Shown here: positions 1 to 9,827 of the stretch, piece after piece
Position numbering within the stretch: the first letter of the stretch is position 1
Layout of the letters: each line of letters begins with the position of its first letter
Position numbers and translations under genes: made by a program
The notes under the pieces: model-generated
What the model was told of the DNA's origin: nothing
Databases searched by the model: none
The model's input: the letters and a program-made list of their open reading frames with translations, nothing else
Assembly: GCF_963662555.1 (NCBI RefSeq)
Contig: NZ_OY759719.1
Coordinates: 1,942,985-2,006,984 of the forward strand
Origin: Thiomicrorhabdus sp.
GTDB taxonomy: Bacteria; Pseudomonadota; Gammaproteobacteria; Thiomicrospirales; Thiomicrospiraceae
DNA: 64,000 nucleotides
Direction of reading: 5' to 3'

Positions 1-324
1 GAAGCCAATGATTTCACTAAATTGGCTGCAGAATTTGCGGCTGCGAATACTGTCGTGATTGGAGTGAGTAAAGATGATTGTGGTAGTCACCAAGCTTTTA
101 TTGATAAGTTTGGACTTAAGGTCGATTTATTAGCCGATACTTCTGGTGAAGTTTGTGATGCATTTGGTGTATGGCAGTTAAAAGAGAAAAATGGTGTTTC
201 TAAAATGGGAATTGTTCGTTCAACGTTTATTATTAATAAACAAGGCACCCTGACTTATGTTGAATATGGCGTTTCACCAGATGGCCATGCCGCTCAAATG
301 CTCGAGCTTGTAAAAGAACTTTAA
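1..324 (+). CDS. bcp: Peroxiredoxin Bcp/PrxQ, 5' end cut off
   Basis: This is the C-terminal part of an AhpC/TSA-family thiol peroxidase of the Bcp type, which reduces hydrogen and organic peroxides using thioredoxin. The frame is open from base 1, so the peroxidatic cysteine lies outside the window. The visible part has the family pattern: an IGVSKDD strand-turn, the stretch LLADTSGEVCDAFGVW, and a late FIINKQG strand before the last helix. It stops at 322-324. No start should be called inside the window, because residues 1-7 continue the same fold. Family assignment is by recognition of this pattern and is fairly secure. Confidence 0.88.
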   Translation, partial: EANDFTKLAAEFAAANTVVIGVSKDDCGSHQAFIDKFGLKVDLLADTSGEVCDAFGVWQLKEKNGVSKMGIVRSTFIINKQGTLTYVEYGVSPDGHAAQMLELVKEL

Positions 325-449
325 CAATCTCTTAAAGATCATTGCAACTAACCAAGTCTAGATAAGCATGCCCTGTGACCATCCATATATCGTGAGCATA
401 GGGTGGTAAATCGCTTTTTAGTATGAAGAATTAGGTTTGTTAAGTTGTA

Positions 450-1838
450 TCAAACTCGCCCTACTTTAAACTTACGGCCTTTAATTTTATTTTGGTTTAA
501 GCCTTTTACCACTTCAGCTTCATAGCCACGTTCAATTGCTACGTAGCTAGAGTGATCAACCACATCTATTTTGCCAACGTGTTTACCCTCTAACCCAATC
601 TGTTTAGTAATCGCCCCCAATATATCTCCACGGCGTACTTTGTCTTTACGACCACCTGAAATATACAGAGTAACGTATTCTGGTTGAACTCGATTAGAAC
701 GTGACTGCGGTAAACGCTCAATGGACTCATACTCAAGTGCATGACCTTGGTAACTGCTTAAATGGTCTAACTTATAACGCTCTTTTTCAGTAAAAAGGGT
801 AATTGCCTTACCTTCCAAGCCTGCACGCCCAGTTCGTCCAATACGGTGAGTGTAAGTCTCTTGATTACGTGGCAGTTCATAGTTAATAACGGCTGGTAAA
901 GCTTCGATATCTAAACCACGAGCGGCAACATCCGTTGCTACTAAGAAGTTGGTGCTATGGTGTTTAAAACGAATCAAAATCTGCTCACGTTCACGCTGTT
1001 CCATATCGCCATGCAAAGCAACGGCATCAAAGCCCTTCTCTTCCAGAAAATCCATGACTTCTTGCACCAAGGCTTTGGTGTTACAAAAAATCATCGCATG
1101 TTCAAACTCATTGACTGACAATATTCGCACTAAACTCGCCAATTTATCTTTGTGATGACACATATAAAACAGCTGTTCAATACTTGCTGAATCATGATGC
1201 GACTCAACTGCAACTTGCATTGGGTTCTTTTGAAAACGGCGACTTATGTATTCAATATCATCCGGAAAGGTTGCTGAGAACAATAAGGTTTGGCGCGTGT
1301 GTGGTGTGTAACCAATAATATCGACCATCTCTTCTTTAAAGCCCATCTCTAACATACGGTCAGCTTCATCTAAGACTAAAGTATGAATTTGAGAAATATC
1401 CAGGTTATTTTTTTGAATATGATCTTTTAAACGCCCAGGCGTACCCACCACAATATGAGCACCATGTTCTAACGAAGCAATTTGCGGACGCATTGGAATA
1501 CCGCCCGACAAAACAATGATTTTTATATTAGATTTAAAACGAGCTAAACGTCTAAGCTCTTCAGCAACCTGATTACTTAGCTCTCGTGTTGGACAAATGA
1601 CCAATCCTTGAACCGTCATATTAGACATATCCAACTTGTTCAGCATAGGAATACCAAACGCCGCTGTTTTACCGCTACCCGTTTTTGCTTGAGCAATTAA
1701 ATCATGGCCACCTAATGCCAAAGGTAAGGCCTCTTCTTGAATTGGCGTCATCGTTGTATAGCCCAATTGCGTTAGGTTATTTAACTGTGCCTTAGGTAAA
1801 TCAAGATGTTCAAAATTGCTTGGCATGGGAATACTCAT
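450..1838 (-). CDS. dbpA: DEAD-box ATP-dependent RNA helicase DbpA
   Basis: DbpA is an RNA helicase that acts in assembly of the 50S subunit and is directed to helix 92 of 23S rRNA by its C-terminal domain. The 462-residue product shows the motifs in order: Q motif near residue 34, Walker A AKTGSGKT at 51-58, PTREL near 83, GTPGR near 132, DEAD at 157-160, SAT at 188-190 and HRIGRTGRAG in domain 2. Residues from about 390 match the DbpA RNA-binding domain (SGGRKDKVRRGDILGAI), which separates it from RhlE or SrmB. Length is normal for DbpA. It is a single gene; the next gene upstream is 215 bases away. Confidence 0.95.
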   Translation of the reverse strand: MSIPMPSNFEHLDLPKAQLNNLTQLGYTTMTPIQEEALPLALGGHDLIAQAKTGSGKTAAFGIPMLNKLDMSNMTVQGLVICPTRELSNQVAEELRRLARFKSNIKIIVLSGGIPMRPQIASLEHGAHIVVGTPGRLKDHIQKNNLDISQIHTLVLDEADRMLEMGFKEEMVDIIGYTPHTRQTLLFSATFPDDIEYISRRFQKNPMQVAVESHHDSASIEQLFYMCHHKDKLASLVRILSVNEFEHAMIFCNTKALVQEVMDFLEEKGFDAVALHGDMEQREREQILIRFKHHSTNFLVATDVAARGLDIEALPAVINYELPRNQETYTHRIGRTGRAGLEGKAITLFTEKERYKLDHLSSYQGHALEYESIERLPQSRSNRVQPEYVTLYISGGRKDKVRRGDILGAITKQIGLEGKHVGKIDVVDHSSYVAIERGYEAEVVKGLNQNKIKGRKFKVGRV

Positions 1839-2053
1839 TTAATTGGAATGGGATAGTTATGTTTTTTGCTTTTTTGTTTTTTTAATACGAAGACACGAAG
1901 AAATGAAAATTAAAAGCTGATTTGTAAAAAGCGCAATCAAACTATGATTTCAAAATTTAACAAGATTGCATAAAACAAATACATAAAACCTTCGTGCTTT
2001 CGTGTCTTTTCTGCTTTTCAGCTGAGCACTTCGTTTATTGGTTCAGATATTCA
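1839..2053. other. Intergenic stretch with an inverted pair of TTCGTG-rich motifs
   Basis: This gap between dbpA and the DUF3010 gene holds ACGAAGACACGAAG at 1887-1900 and its approximate complement CTTCGTGCTTTCGTGTCTT at 1990-2008, about 90 bases apart. The same word, CTTCGTGTCTTCGTG, recurs at 8871-8885. I see no gene here. The motif looks like a dispersed intergenic repeat rather than a promoter. Confidence 0.4.
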
Positions 2054-2491
2054 TTACCAAACGTGTTTACTAGCGTAGTACGAAAACGCCGCCATAAATG
2101 CCGTTTCTTGGAATTTTTTAAGCCCTGTTTCCGCAAAACTGATTGGCAGAGGGTAATGTTTTAAGTGCACTTTTTGGTCTGTTGGATTCATTAAAACCAC
2201 CTTTAAGTCACTCGCTAATTGAATGGCCGCTTCGAGCTTAAAACCATTAGCACCACCGGCAAATTTACCGCGTTTCATACGTTCTTTAATCACAACCGTA
2301 TCAATTTGGTAATCTTTCATTAGCTGTACAAACGTCTTTTGAAAATATTGCAAATCATTAGATGTATCTGGGTTTTGACAAGTTACTCGACGTACACGGC
2401 AGTCAGGTAAATTAAATATCTCATTATCTACCGTTAATAGGCAGATGATCGCATCATTGCCTGTTAGTTCGACCCCACAAATTCGCATCAT
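2054..2491 (-). CDS. DUF3010 family protein
   Basis: This 145-residue protein resembles the DUF3010 family, found mainly in gammaproteobacteria, whose function is unknown. The N-terminus (RICGVELTGNDAIICLL) and the later IDTVVIKERMKRGKFAGG followed by a helix have the look of an RNase H-like fold, so a nucleic-acid role is conceivable; that is inference only. There is no signal peptide or membrane segment. It lies just downstream of glnS on the same strand with a 41-base gap and may be co-transcribed with it. The start chosen is ATG 2489-2491; the second codon is also ATG, so the start could be one residue shorter. Confidence 0.75.
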   Translation of the reverse strand: MMRICGVELTGNDAIICLLTVDNEIFNLPDCRVRRVTCQNPDTSNDLQYFQKTFVQLMKDYQIDTVVIKERMKRGKFAGGANGFKLEAAIQLASDLKVVLMNPTDQKVHLKHYPLPISFAETGLKKFQETAFMAAFSYYASKHVW

Positions 2492-2532
2492 TTTATGTGT
2501 TCCTTTTACTTAATCACCTTTAATAAAGCTGA

Positions 2533-4212
2533 TTATTTTTTAGACCAAGTATCGCGTAATGCAACCGTACGGTTATAAACTTGATTATCACCAGATTGAT
2601 TGTCTCGGCAGAAATAACCTTCACGCTCAAACTGATAAGCTTTTTCTGGCTCTGAATTTGCCAGGCCTGGTTCTACAAAACCATGTTTAATGGTTAATGA
2701 TTCCGGATTAATCACCGATTCAAAATCATCTTCTTTTGCTGGATTCTCAACGGTAAACAAACGATCATATAATCTAAACTCCGCTGGGATTGCTTTCGTT
2801 GCCTCTACAAAGTGAATAACACCTTTAACCTTACGTCCATCCGCTGGATTTTTACCATGCGTTTCAGGGTCATAAGTACAGTAAACAGTGGTAACATTGC
2901 CATCGGCATCGTAGTCAGCTCGTTCGCCTTTAATCACATACGCATTACGTAAACGCACTTCTTTGTTTAAGGCCAAACGCATGAATTTACCGTTTGGTGC
3001 AACTTCAGTAAAGTCCGCTCGATCAATATATAACTCACGACCAAAGAAAATCTCACGTTTACCCATCTCTTCATTTTGCGGATGGATTGGTGCCATTAAT
3101 GCTTGAGGTTCACCCTCATAGTTTTCAATCACTAATTTAATAGGGTCTAACACCGCCATTGAACGAGGAGCAACCACATTTAAATCATCACGTACTGCGG
3201 CTTCTAAAATAGTCATTTCAGTCATACTATCTACTTTAGAGATACCAATACGTTCTGCAAAATCGCGAATCGATGCCGATGTATAACCACGACGACGCAT
3301 CCCAGAAATGGTTGGCATACGTGGGTCATTCCAACCTTCTACTAAGTTATCGTCCACCAACTGATGCAATTTACGTTTAGACATCACAGTGTATTCAAGA
3401 TTTAAACGTGAAAACTCATATTGATGCGGACGGTCAGGTTTTTGGAAGTCGTTTAAATTATCTAACACCCAATCATACAAACGACGGTTATCTTGAAACT
3501 CTAATGTGCACAATGAGTGAGTCACACCCTCAATACCATCTGAGATACAGTGTGCATAATCGTACATAGGGTAGATACACCACTTGTCACCCGTTTGGTG
3601 ATGGTGTTCAAAACGCACACGGTATAACGTTGGATCACGCATACACATAAATGAAGACGCCATATCAATCTTGGCACGTAATACACATTCACCCTCTTTA
3701 AACTCACCATTTTTCATTTTGGTAAATAGGGTTAAATTTTCTTCAACAGAGGTATCGCGATATGGGCTATCTTTACCTGGCTCTTTTAAGTTACCGCGAT
3801 ATTCACGAGTCTCTTCTGCATTTAAGAAGCAAACATACGCTAAACCTTTTTCAATTAATTCAACAGCATATGCATAAAACTGATCAAAATAGTTAGAAGA
3901 GTAACAAACCTCACCGGCCCAATGAAAACCTAACCAGCTGACATCTTGCTTAATTGAATCAACATATTCCATGTCTTCTTTAGCGGGGTTGGTATCATCA
4001 AAACGTAAATTACATTTACCTTTATAATCTTCAGCTAAACCGAAGTTTAAGCAGATTGATTTAGCATGGCCAATATGCAAATAGCCATTAGGCTCTGGTG
4101 GAAAACGCGTCTGCACTGCATCATGCTTATGAGTGCTTAGATCTTCATTGATAATATTGCGAATAAAATTAACTGGGCGTTCAACTGCTTCGGACTTACC
4201 GTTGTTACTCAT
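2533..4212 (-). CDS. glnS: Glutamine-tRNA ligase
   Basis: Class I aminoacyl-tRNA synthetase that charges tRNA-Gln. The 559-residue product carries the HIGH signature at 46-49 in [10 protein letters not shown], and VMSKR near residue 275 as the KMSKS-loop equivalent. The C-terminal beta-barrel anticodon-binding region ([18 protein letters not shown], then [10 protein letters not shown]) is typical of GlnRS rather than GluRS. A copy of the palindrome core CCAGGCCTGG (2661-2670) lies in this C-terminal domain, read as Pro-Gly-Leu. Length is normal. Confidence 0.97.
   Translation of the reverse strand: MSNNGKSEAVERPVNFIRNIINEDLSTHKHDAVQTRFPPEPNGYLHIGHAKSICLNFGLAEDYKGKCNLRFDDTNPAKEDMEYVDSIKQDVSWLGFHWAGEVCYSSNYFDQFYAYAVELIEKGLAYVCFLNAEETREYRGNLKEPGKDSPYRDTSVEENLTLFTKMKNGEFKEGECVLRAKIDMASSFMCMRDPTLYRVRFEHHHQTGDKWCIYPMYDYAHCISDGIEGVTHSLCTLEFQDNRRLYDWVLDNLNDFQKPDRPHQYEFSRLNLEYTVMSKRKLHQLVDDNLVEGWNDPRMPTISGMRRRGYTSASIRDFAERIGISKVDSMTEMTILEAAVRDDLNVVAPRSMAVLDPIKLVIENYEGEPQALMAPIHPQNEEMGKREIFFGRELYIDRADFTEVAPNGKFMRLALNKEVRLRNAYVIKGERADYDADGNVTTVYCTYDPETHGKNPADGRKVKGVIHFVEATKAIPAEFRLYDRLFTVENPAKEDDFESVINPESLTIKHGFVEPGLANSEPEKAYQFEREGYFCRDNQSGDNQVYNRTVALRDTWSKK
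2661..2670. repeat. Iterated palindrome core (in glnS)
   Basis: CCAGGCCTGG, one flanking base different from the full 12-mer; read on the minus strand as Pro-Gly-Leu in GlnRS. Confidence 0.85.
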
Positions 4213-4417
4213 CTATTTAAAACCTGTTCAAATGCGGGTGTGACAAACCTAATATTGTATTAGGCTTGTAAAGAAATTAATGCCGCAAATTATAGCACTA
4301 AAGAGAGCCTGTTATTCAAGATAACGTAGTCTTTACAGAGACTAATTTTTGGCAAATAAACACATAATAAAAAACACTTTTAACTTATAGTTACCAAACT
4401 TTTTAGACACCAAGCAT

Positions 4418-4429
4418 ACCAGGCCTGGT
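4418..4429. repeat. Iterated palindrome ACCAGGCCTGGT (intergenic)
   Basis: Perfect 12-mer, extending to a 14-bp palindrome (4417-4430), in the 295-base gap between the divergent glnS and parvulin genes. Apart from this copy I see nothing notable in that gap beyond AT-rich promoter-like DNA. Confidence 0.9.
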
Positions 4430-4507
4430 AAATTCAAAGTTAAGATTACTGCGAACGACAGCCACAAACATTATAATTGACCCAATTTACCTGTAAGAGA
4501 ACTTAAA

Positions 4508-4786
4508 ATGGCCCTAGCTTGTGCAAGACACATTTTGGTAAAAACCAAAGATGAAGCCGATAAAATCAAACAACAATTAGCAAAAGGAGCTGACTTTGCC
4601 ACTTTAGCTAAAAAACATTCTTTGTGCCCATCTAAAAAGAAAGGCGGAAACTTAGGTGAGTTTGCACCAGGGACAATGGTAAAAGCGTTTGATAATGTGG
4701 TATTTAAATTACCCGTTTTAACTGTTCACGGCCCAATCAAAACCAAGTTTGGTTATCATCTTATTGAAACCATTTATCGAAGTTAA
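4508..4786 (+). CDS. ppiC: Small parvulin-type peptidyl-prolyl isomerase
   Basis: This 92-residue cytoplasmic protein is a single PpiC/parvulin domain that catalyses cis-trans isomerisation of prolyl peptide bonds. It shows the family pattern ARHILVKTKDEA, then DFATLAKKHSLCPSKKKGGNLGEF, then VHGPIKTKFGYHLIE. There is no signal peptide, and the length equals E. coli PpiC. It has GTAAGAGAACTTAAA upstream as a Shine-Dalgarno region. The djlA-like gene follows 29 bases later, so the two probably form a small folding-related operon. A second parvulin of the same size lies at 48792-49094. Confidence 0.93.
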   Translation: MALACARHILVKTKDEADKIKQQLAKGADFATLAKKHSLCPSKKKGGNLGEFAPGTMVKAFDNVVFKLPVLTVHGPIKTKFGYHLIETIYRS

Positions 4787-4815
4787 TCCACCCTCAAAGA
4801 CTTAAAGGAAACACA

Positions 4816-5640
4816 TTGCGTTTTATTAAAGGTTTACTGTTAGTTATTGTTTTTATCTTTTTAAAGATTATCCACCTCCTGTTTAAAGGTTCACGCAAAA
4901 CGGTTGATATTGGTGTAGATGCCTATAAATCTGTTAAAAACAGTGATAGTTTTGACGAGGCTTACAAAAACTTTACAACCAATCAATACAGTAAATCTCG
5001 TTTAAGTGTGCCAGAAGAGATTATTGCTCTTATGGCGAAAGTCGCCAAAAGTGATGGACAAATTAGTCGCCTAGAAGTTGAATTCATGAGCGACACCATC
5101 AAATCAATGGCTCATGCTATGCAACAAGCGGGTCTGCCAAACACGATTATTGAAGTCGCTAAAAAACGCCTATTCGCCTTAGCGAATCAAGCCAAAAAAG
5201 ATGACAACCCTACTTCTTATTATTGCCAATCCTTAAAACAAGCTGGCATTGAAGTACGCCGTGGTGCTTTATTGCAAATGATTTCTTTTGCCTCTTTAGA
5301 TGGCTTGTCAGACAATACCAAACAGCTTATTTTTGAAATTGGTGAGTTGTTTGAATTTAGCGAAGAAGAAATCAAACTCTTTATTGATCAGGTTCGTGGC
5401 GGTACTGCAGGTTCTTATGCCAATACATTTCAAGACAAAGATCCATATCAAATATTGGAATGTAAAGAATCTGATGATTTTTCAATCATCAAGAAGTCTT
5501 ACCGTAAATTAGTGAAACAACATCATCCAGACTTTATGCACGGTCAAGGAATGGAGGATAAAGATATTCAGCAAGCTACTGAAAAAATGCAGGATATCAA
5601 TGCGGCGTATGAAGAGATTAAACGCCGCAGAGGTGAGTAG
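4816..5640 (+). CDS. djlA: DjlA-like membrane-anchored J-domain co-chaperone with TerB domain
   Basis: This 274-residue protein has one N-terminal membrane segment (about residues 5-22), a central all-helical TerB-like domain (about 60-190) and a C-terminal J domain (about 213-272) containing the diagnostic HPD in KQHHPDF. This order is that of DjlA, an inner-membrane co-chaperone that stimulates DnaK. The start is TTG at 4816, preceded by AAGGA at 4806-4810; no in-frame ATG gives a better start. It follows the parvulin gene closely. The family call is good; equivalence to E. coli DjlA is inferred from architecture. Confidence 0.85.
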   Translation: MRFIKGLLLVIVFIFLKIIHLLFKGSRKTVDIGVDAYKSVKNSDSFDEAYKNFTTNQYSKSRLSVPEEIIALMAKVAKSDGQISRLEVEFMSDTIKSMAHAMQQAGLPNTIIEVAKKRLFALANQAKKDDNPTSYYCQSLKQAGIEVRRGALLQMISFASLDGLSDNTKQLIFEIGELFEFSEEEIKLFIDQVRGGTAGSYANTFQDKDPYQILECKESDDFSIIKKSYRKLVKQHHPDFMHGQGMEDKDIQQATEKMQDINAAYEEIKRRRGE

Positions 5641-5671
5641 TTAAAACAAACTATAAGGCAAAAAGTCGTGC

Positions 5672-6529
5672 CTATTTTTGTAAAAGTGCGTTTGCGTGAT
5701 AAGCGATATGTTCACCAATAAATGTGGCAATAAAATGATAGCTATGATCGTAACCATCCTGCATTCTTAATTGCAATTTTATGCCTTTATTTTCACACGC
5801 TTTTTGTAAACTTTCTGGCTGCAACTGACCTTCTGTTAAAAACTCATCCGCTGTACCTTGATCTACCAAAATCTCTGGACAAAAAGCACCATCTTCTATC
5901 AGTTTAACCGCATCATAATCCGCCCAGTCTTTCAGGTTTTCTTCGCCTAAATACGCGTTAAAACAACCTTGCCCCCAACCACAATGCATAGGATGACAAA
6001 TGGGCGAAAAAGCAGAAACAGACTTAAAGGCCTCTGGATTTTTTAATGCACATATTAATGCACCATGCCCACCCATTGAGTGGCCACTAATCGATTTCAG
6101 CCCTGTAATTATGGGTAAATATTGCTCAACTAAATCGGGTAATTCGGCAGTAACATAATCATACATTTGATAGTGTTGTGCCCAAGGTTCTTGAGTTGCA
6201 TTTACATAAAACCCTGCACCTTTTCCTAAATCATAGCGTTCTTCGTCATCTGCTACATCGTCACCACGTGGGCTAGTGTCTGGCATCACTAAGGCAATAC
6301 CATGCTCGGCAGCATAACGTTGTGCCCCCGCTTTAACTCGCACATTATCATCAGTACAGGTTAACCCTGATAACCAGTACAAAGCAGGAACAGCCTTAGT
6401 TTCTGCTTGCGGCGGTAAATATACTGAAAATGTCATATTACATTTGCAGGTATCTGAATAGTGAGTGTAGCGATTTAAAAAACCACCAAATTCCTTAATA
6501 CTTTCTATCTGTTTGATTTTTTGATTCAT
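5672..6529 (-). CDS. fghA: S-formylglutathione hydrolase
   Basis: Cytosolic alpha/beta-hydrolase that splits S-formylglutathione to formate and glutathione, the second step of glutathione-dependent formaldehyde oxidation. The 285-residue product has the nucleophile elbow GHSMGGHGA with Ser151, an oxyanion region LYWLSGLTCTD near residue 52, and the late DGYDHSYHF segment with the catalytic His. It lies 49 bases downstream of adhC on the same strand, so the pair is almost certainly one operon. Length is normal. Confidence 0.97.
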   Translation of the reverse strand: MNQKIKQIESIKEFGGFLNRYTHYSDTCKCNMTFSVYLPPQAETKAVPALYWLSGLTCTDDNVRVKAGAQRYAAEHGIALVMPDTSPRGDDVADDEERYDLGKGAGFYVNATQEPWAQHYQMYDYVTAELPDLVEQYLPIITGLKSISGHSMGGHGALICALKNPEAFKSVSAFSPICHPMHCGWGQGCFNAYLGEENLKDWADYDAVKLIEDGAFCPEILVDQGTADEFLTEGQLQPESLQKACENKGIKLQLRMQDGYDHSYHFIATFIGEHIAYHANALLQK

Positions 6530-6578
6530 TTCGTTTTCCCTTATTTTTAAAAATAGTTTTCTTTCAGCAAGAGCTATC

Positions 6579-7688
6579 TTAAAAAATAATCACTGAGCGA
6601 ATACTTTCTCCGCTGTGCATGAGATCAAAAGCTTTGTTAATGTCTTCTAACCCCATGGTATGAGTTACCATGGAATCCAATTCAATTTCACCATTCATGT
6701 ATCTATCAACATAACCTGGTAGTTCAGTACGCCCTTTGACGCCTCCAAAAGCACTACCTTGCCAAGTACGACCTACGACTAAGTTAAATGGACGGGTAGA
6801 AATCTCTTGGCCTGCACCAGCTACACCAATAACGGTAGAAACTCCCCAACCCATACGAGTACATTCAAGCGCATCACGCATGACATCGACATTACCAATA
6901 CACTCAAATGAGTAATCAACACCACCTTTAGTAATCTCTGCAATGTATTCACTAACTTTGCCGTCTACACTTCTAGGATTTACAAAATCAGTTGCCCCTA
7001 ATGCTTTGGCCATTTCCCATTTACTAGGATTAATATCGACAGCAATAATACGAGAAGCTTTAGCCATGACGGCACCTTGAATACAAGAAAGACCAATCCC
7101 GCCTAAACCAAAAACGGCTACAGTAGATCCTGGTTCAACCTTAGCTGTATTAAGAACGGCACCAATTCCCGTCGTCACACCGCAACCAAGCAAACACACT
7201 TTTTCAAGAGGTGCGGCTTTATTAATTTTTGCTAGAGCGATTTCTGGAACAACGGTATATTCTGAAAAAGTCGAACAGCCCATATAGTGATAAATAGGCT
7301 TACCATTTTTTGAAAAACGACGGGTTCCATCTGGCATGTAGCCAGTCCAAACCGTACTAGCAATCGATTGACATAAATTGCTTTTAGTTGAATTGCAATA
7401 TTCACACTCACCGCACTCAGGAATATACAGAGGAATTACATGGTCGCCAGGTTTTAAATCTTTAACACCAGGGCCACATTCAACCACCTCACAACCACCT
7501 TCATGCCCTAAAATCGCTGGGAAAACGCCTTCTGGATCATCACCAGATAAAGTAAATGCATCAGTATGACAAACACCCGATGCAATCACCTTTAATAACA
7601 CCTCTCCCTCTCTAGGTGCTTCTACTTCAACTTCTTCAATTTCTAACGGTTGTTTTGGTGCCCAGGCAACTGCTGCTTTGCATTTCAT
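6579..7688 (-). CDS. frmA: S-(hydroxymethyl)glutathione dehydrogenase (class III alcohol dehydrogenase)
   Basis: This zinc-dependent enzyme (also named adhC) oxidises S-hydroxymethylglutathione, formed from formaldehyde and glutathione, to S-formylglutathione with NAD. The 369-residue protein has catalytic zinc ligands Cys40 and His62, structural zinc ligands Cys92, Cys95, Cys98 and Cys106, and a Rossmann motif GLGGIGLS near residue 194. It is the promoter-proximal gene of the pair with fghA. I see no frmR-type repressor gene beside it. The enzyme can also reduce S-nitrosoglutathione in other species. Confidence 0.97.
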   Translation of the reverse strand: MKCKAAVAWAPKQPLEIEEVEVEAPREGEVLLKVIASGVCHTDAFTLSGDDPEGVFPAILGHEGGCEVVECGPGVKDLKPGDHVIPLYIPECGECEYCNSTKSNLCQSIASTVWTGYMPDGTRRFSKNGKPIYHYMGCSTFSEYTVVPEIALAKINKAAPLEKVCLLGCGVTTGIGAVLNTAKVEPGSTVAVFGLGGIGLSCIQGAVMAKASRIIAVDINPSKWEMAKALGATDFVNPRSVDGKVSEYIAEITKGGVDYSFECIGNVDVMRDALECTRMGWGVSTVIGVAGAGQEISTRPFNLVVGRTWQGSAFGGVKGRTELPGYVDRYMNGEIELDSMVTHTMGLEDINKAFDLMHSGESIRSVIIF

Positions 7689-7986
7689 TTCTGATGTCCT
7701 TGTATATTTAATTAGCGGCTATAATTTGCTATTGAATTTATTGGTAAATTCACAAAAAATTTGTATTCATACTACTACAAAATAGGCGTGGAACCACAGA
7801 AAATAACAAATAATAAATGAACGCAACTCCACGCTTATCAAAATAAAAATGATTCAGAAATAACTAGATAAGAAATCGGGTAAAAACAGATACTCTGATA
7901 ATGTCAGAAAATGGCTTTTACCTACAATATGGAAGATATAGAAAAAATTAGAAATATAGAGCCGTCTATTTATCTAGACAAAAGAG
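7689..7986. other. Intergenic region upstream of frmA
   Basis: This AT-rich gap of 298 bases lies between frmA and the DUF2058 gene, both on the minus strand. It contains GCGTGGA near 7784 and its complement TCCACGC near 7829, with a loop of about 40 bases. The open frame on the plus strand running into the DUF2058 gene looks like chance. No other feature is evident. Confidence 0.35.
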
Positions 7987-8544
7987 CTACCAAACTAAAT
8001 CGTCTGGGATTTCAAATTTTGCGTAGTAGTCTTTGTCTTCTTGAGACATTGAATCATCTGAGGTCGTTAATCCAATCAACACAGATTCATCTCGTTGTTT
8101 AATTTTTTCAGCAACTTCTGCAGAAACTAAAGCATAACCACCTTTAAAACGAGCAATGCGCAATGCATCACGGCTTAATTGTTTATGTGTTTTAGTGTTC
8201 ACATTTAGGGTTTTTACTAAAGAATCATCCACAAAATTATAGGCCATATCACCTTCATAATTTTTGAGCTGATTAGATTCTATAATTTGCAATAACTCGG
8301 CCTGCTTAGCCTTTTCCGCCTGCTCTTGCTGACGTTGTAAATTTAGCTGGCGATCATGTTCGGCCTTTTCTTGTGCCACTTTAGCAGCTAGTTGTGCCGA
8401 CTCACTTACAACAACTTGACCTTTCTTGGTTTTATTGGCTTTGTTTTTTTTAGACTGTTGCTGTTTTTCACGCTGAATCTGTTTAGCTTTTTTATCATTT
8501 ACCAAACCAGAATTTTTCAACTGATCAAAGAGTGAACCTGCCAT
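7987..8544 (-). CDS. DUF2058 (YaiL-like) family protein
   Basis: This 185-residue soluble protein begins MAGSLFDQLKNSGLV and continues with a long Lys/Gln/Glu-rich segment (about 18-100), predicted to be charged helix or coiled coil. A compact C-terminal domain follows, including NYEGDMAYNFVDD and VKTLNVNTKTHKQLSRDALRIARF. This is the pattern of the DUF2058/YaiL family, sometimes called nucleoprotein/polynucleotide-associated; its molecular function is unknown to me. The charged N-terminus would suit nucleic-acid binding, which is inference. It stands alone. Confidence 0.85.
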   Translation of the reverse strand: MAGSLFDQLKNSGLVNDKKAKQIQREKQQQSKKNKANKTKKGQVVVSESAQLAAKVAQEKAEHDRQLNLQRQQEQAEKAKQAELLQIIESNQLKNYEGDMAYNFVDDSLVKTLNVNTKTHKQLSRDALRIARFKGGYALVSAEVAEKIKQRDESVLIGLTTSDDSMSQEDKDYYAKFEIPDDLVW

Positions 8545-8975
8545 AATTTTGCCTACCGTTTCTTTTAATGATTTTTTATGTGGCGGTATTTTACCCTATT
8601 GCTTGTTCTGACAAAAACAAACCAAATTAAGAATAGCCAATTTTTAAAACTTCGTGGCTATGGTGCTATCTTTTAATTGTGAACTTCTACGATATAAATA
8701 AATGGAGAGATGAAGATACAAAGAGATAAAGTGACTATGTCTTTAAAATTACCAGGCCTGGTATATTTTTGATTCTTGTATTTAGCCTCATATTTTTTGG
8801 TGTATGAGACAGTCGTATCAAGCAAAAGAAAAATTAAAAATATCTTCTAACTTTAAAAATCTTCGTGTCTTCGTGACATCCTGGTTAAAATAGGCCTGAT
8901 TAAAATAACCTAGTTACAGAAACAATACTAAATCCGTTTTAAAACTGAAAACCTATAATTGAGAACAATACTTCC
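8545..8975. other. Intergenic region with palindrome copy and TTCGTG-rich motif
   Basis: This 431-base gap lies between the divergent DUF2058 and RhtB genes. It holds a full palindrome copy (8751-8762) and CTTCGTGTCTTCGTG at 8871-8885, the same dispersed motif seen near 1887 and 1990. I found no convincing reading frame or RNA gene. Confidence 0.4.
8751..8762. repeat. Iterated palindrome ACCAGGCCTGGT (intergenic)
   Basis: Perfect 12-mer, 14 bp with flanking T/A (8750-8763), between the DUF2058 and RhtB genes. Confidence 0.9.
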
Positions 8976-9593
8976 GTGATTCCCGCTGATTCGCTTATCC
9001 CTTTTATTATTGCCTCACTGGTACTAATTAACTCTCCTGGCCCCGATCTTATTTTTGTCATTACTCAATCGGCAATTCATGGACCAAAAACAGGGATTTC
9101 AGTCACACTCGGTTTGGTTTCAGGTCTTATCTTTCATACTTCATTAGTCGCCTTTGGCGTAGCGGCAATCATACTCGCCTCCCATCTTGCTTTTACGGTA
9201 CTTAAAGCACTCGGAACTATTTACCTTCTTTATTTGGCGTGGCAAGCCTTTAACGCACATTCCGAAAAACTAAAAGCAGAGAAAAATATTCCCAAAACAG
9301 CGTTCCAACTCTATCGACGCGGAATTATTATGAATATCACTAATCCAAAAGTGACGGTTTTCTTTTTGGCCTTTTTACCGCAATTTGTTTCAGCTGAAAA
9401 CGGTCCAGTAATTTCACAGGTCTTTATGCTTGGGGCCATTTTTATGGCATTGGGTTTAGGCTCATTTATTACCATTTCATTGGTTGCTGGCAAATTAGGG
9501 AATTGGTTAAATCAATCAGAAAAAGCTCAACTTTATTTAAATCGTATTGCAGGTTTGGTATTTGTAGGATTAGCGATCAACCTATTAATATAA
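8976..9593 (+). CDS. LysE/RhtB family amino-acid exporter
   Basis: This 205-residue inner-membrane protein has about six hydrophobic segments and the family hallmark SPGPDLIFVITQS near the N-terminus, followed by GISVTLGLVSGLIFH. RhtB-type carriers export amino acids such as homoserine, threonine or leucine; the substrate here cannot be read from sequence. The central NITNPKVTVFFLAFLPQFV is typical. The start is GTG at 8976; the ribosome-binding site is weak, but no ATG precedes the conserved N-terminus. It is monocistronic. Confidence 0.92.
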   Translation: MIPADSLIPFIIASLVLINSPGPDLIFVITQSAIHGPKTGISVTLGLVSGLIFHTSLVAFGVAAIILASHLAFTVLKALGTIYLLYLAWQAFNAHSEKLKAEKNIPKTAFQLYRRGIIMNITNPKVTVFFLAFLPQFVSAENGPVISQVFMLGAIFMALGLGSFITISLVAGKLGNWLNQSEKAQLYLNRIAGLVFVGLAINLLI

Positions 9594-9827
9594 ACTCATT
9601 GATATTCATTCTAGATCTACAAGAAAAAATGAGACTTGATGATTGTGAGCATCTGCTTAAAAAGCATATAAAAAGGCCTTTTATAGAGTATTTTTAGACC
9701 GTTTTGGCGTATTAACCGTAAAAATAATTAGCAGTAAAAGATGATTATTTTCATATATTTGAGTATCATTCCCTACTTATTATTTTTTACTTGTTAATTT
9801 TACTTATTATCATTAAACCGAGAAACT

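Noticed and set aside
7911..8102. A plus-strand frame overlapping the 3' end of the DUF2058 gene
   Set aside because: Antisense to a conserved gene for over half its length, with no family features.
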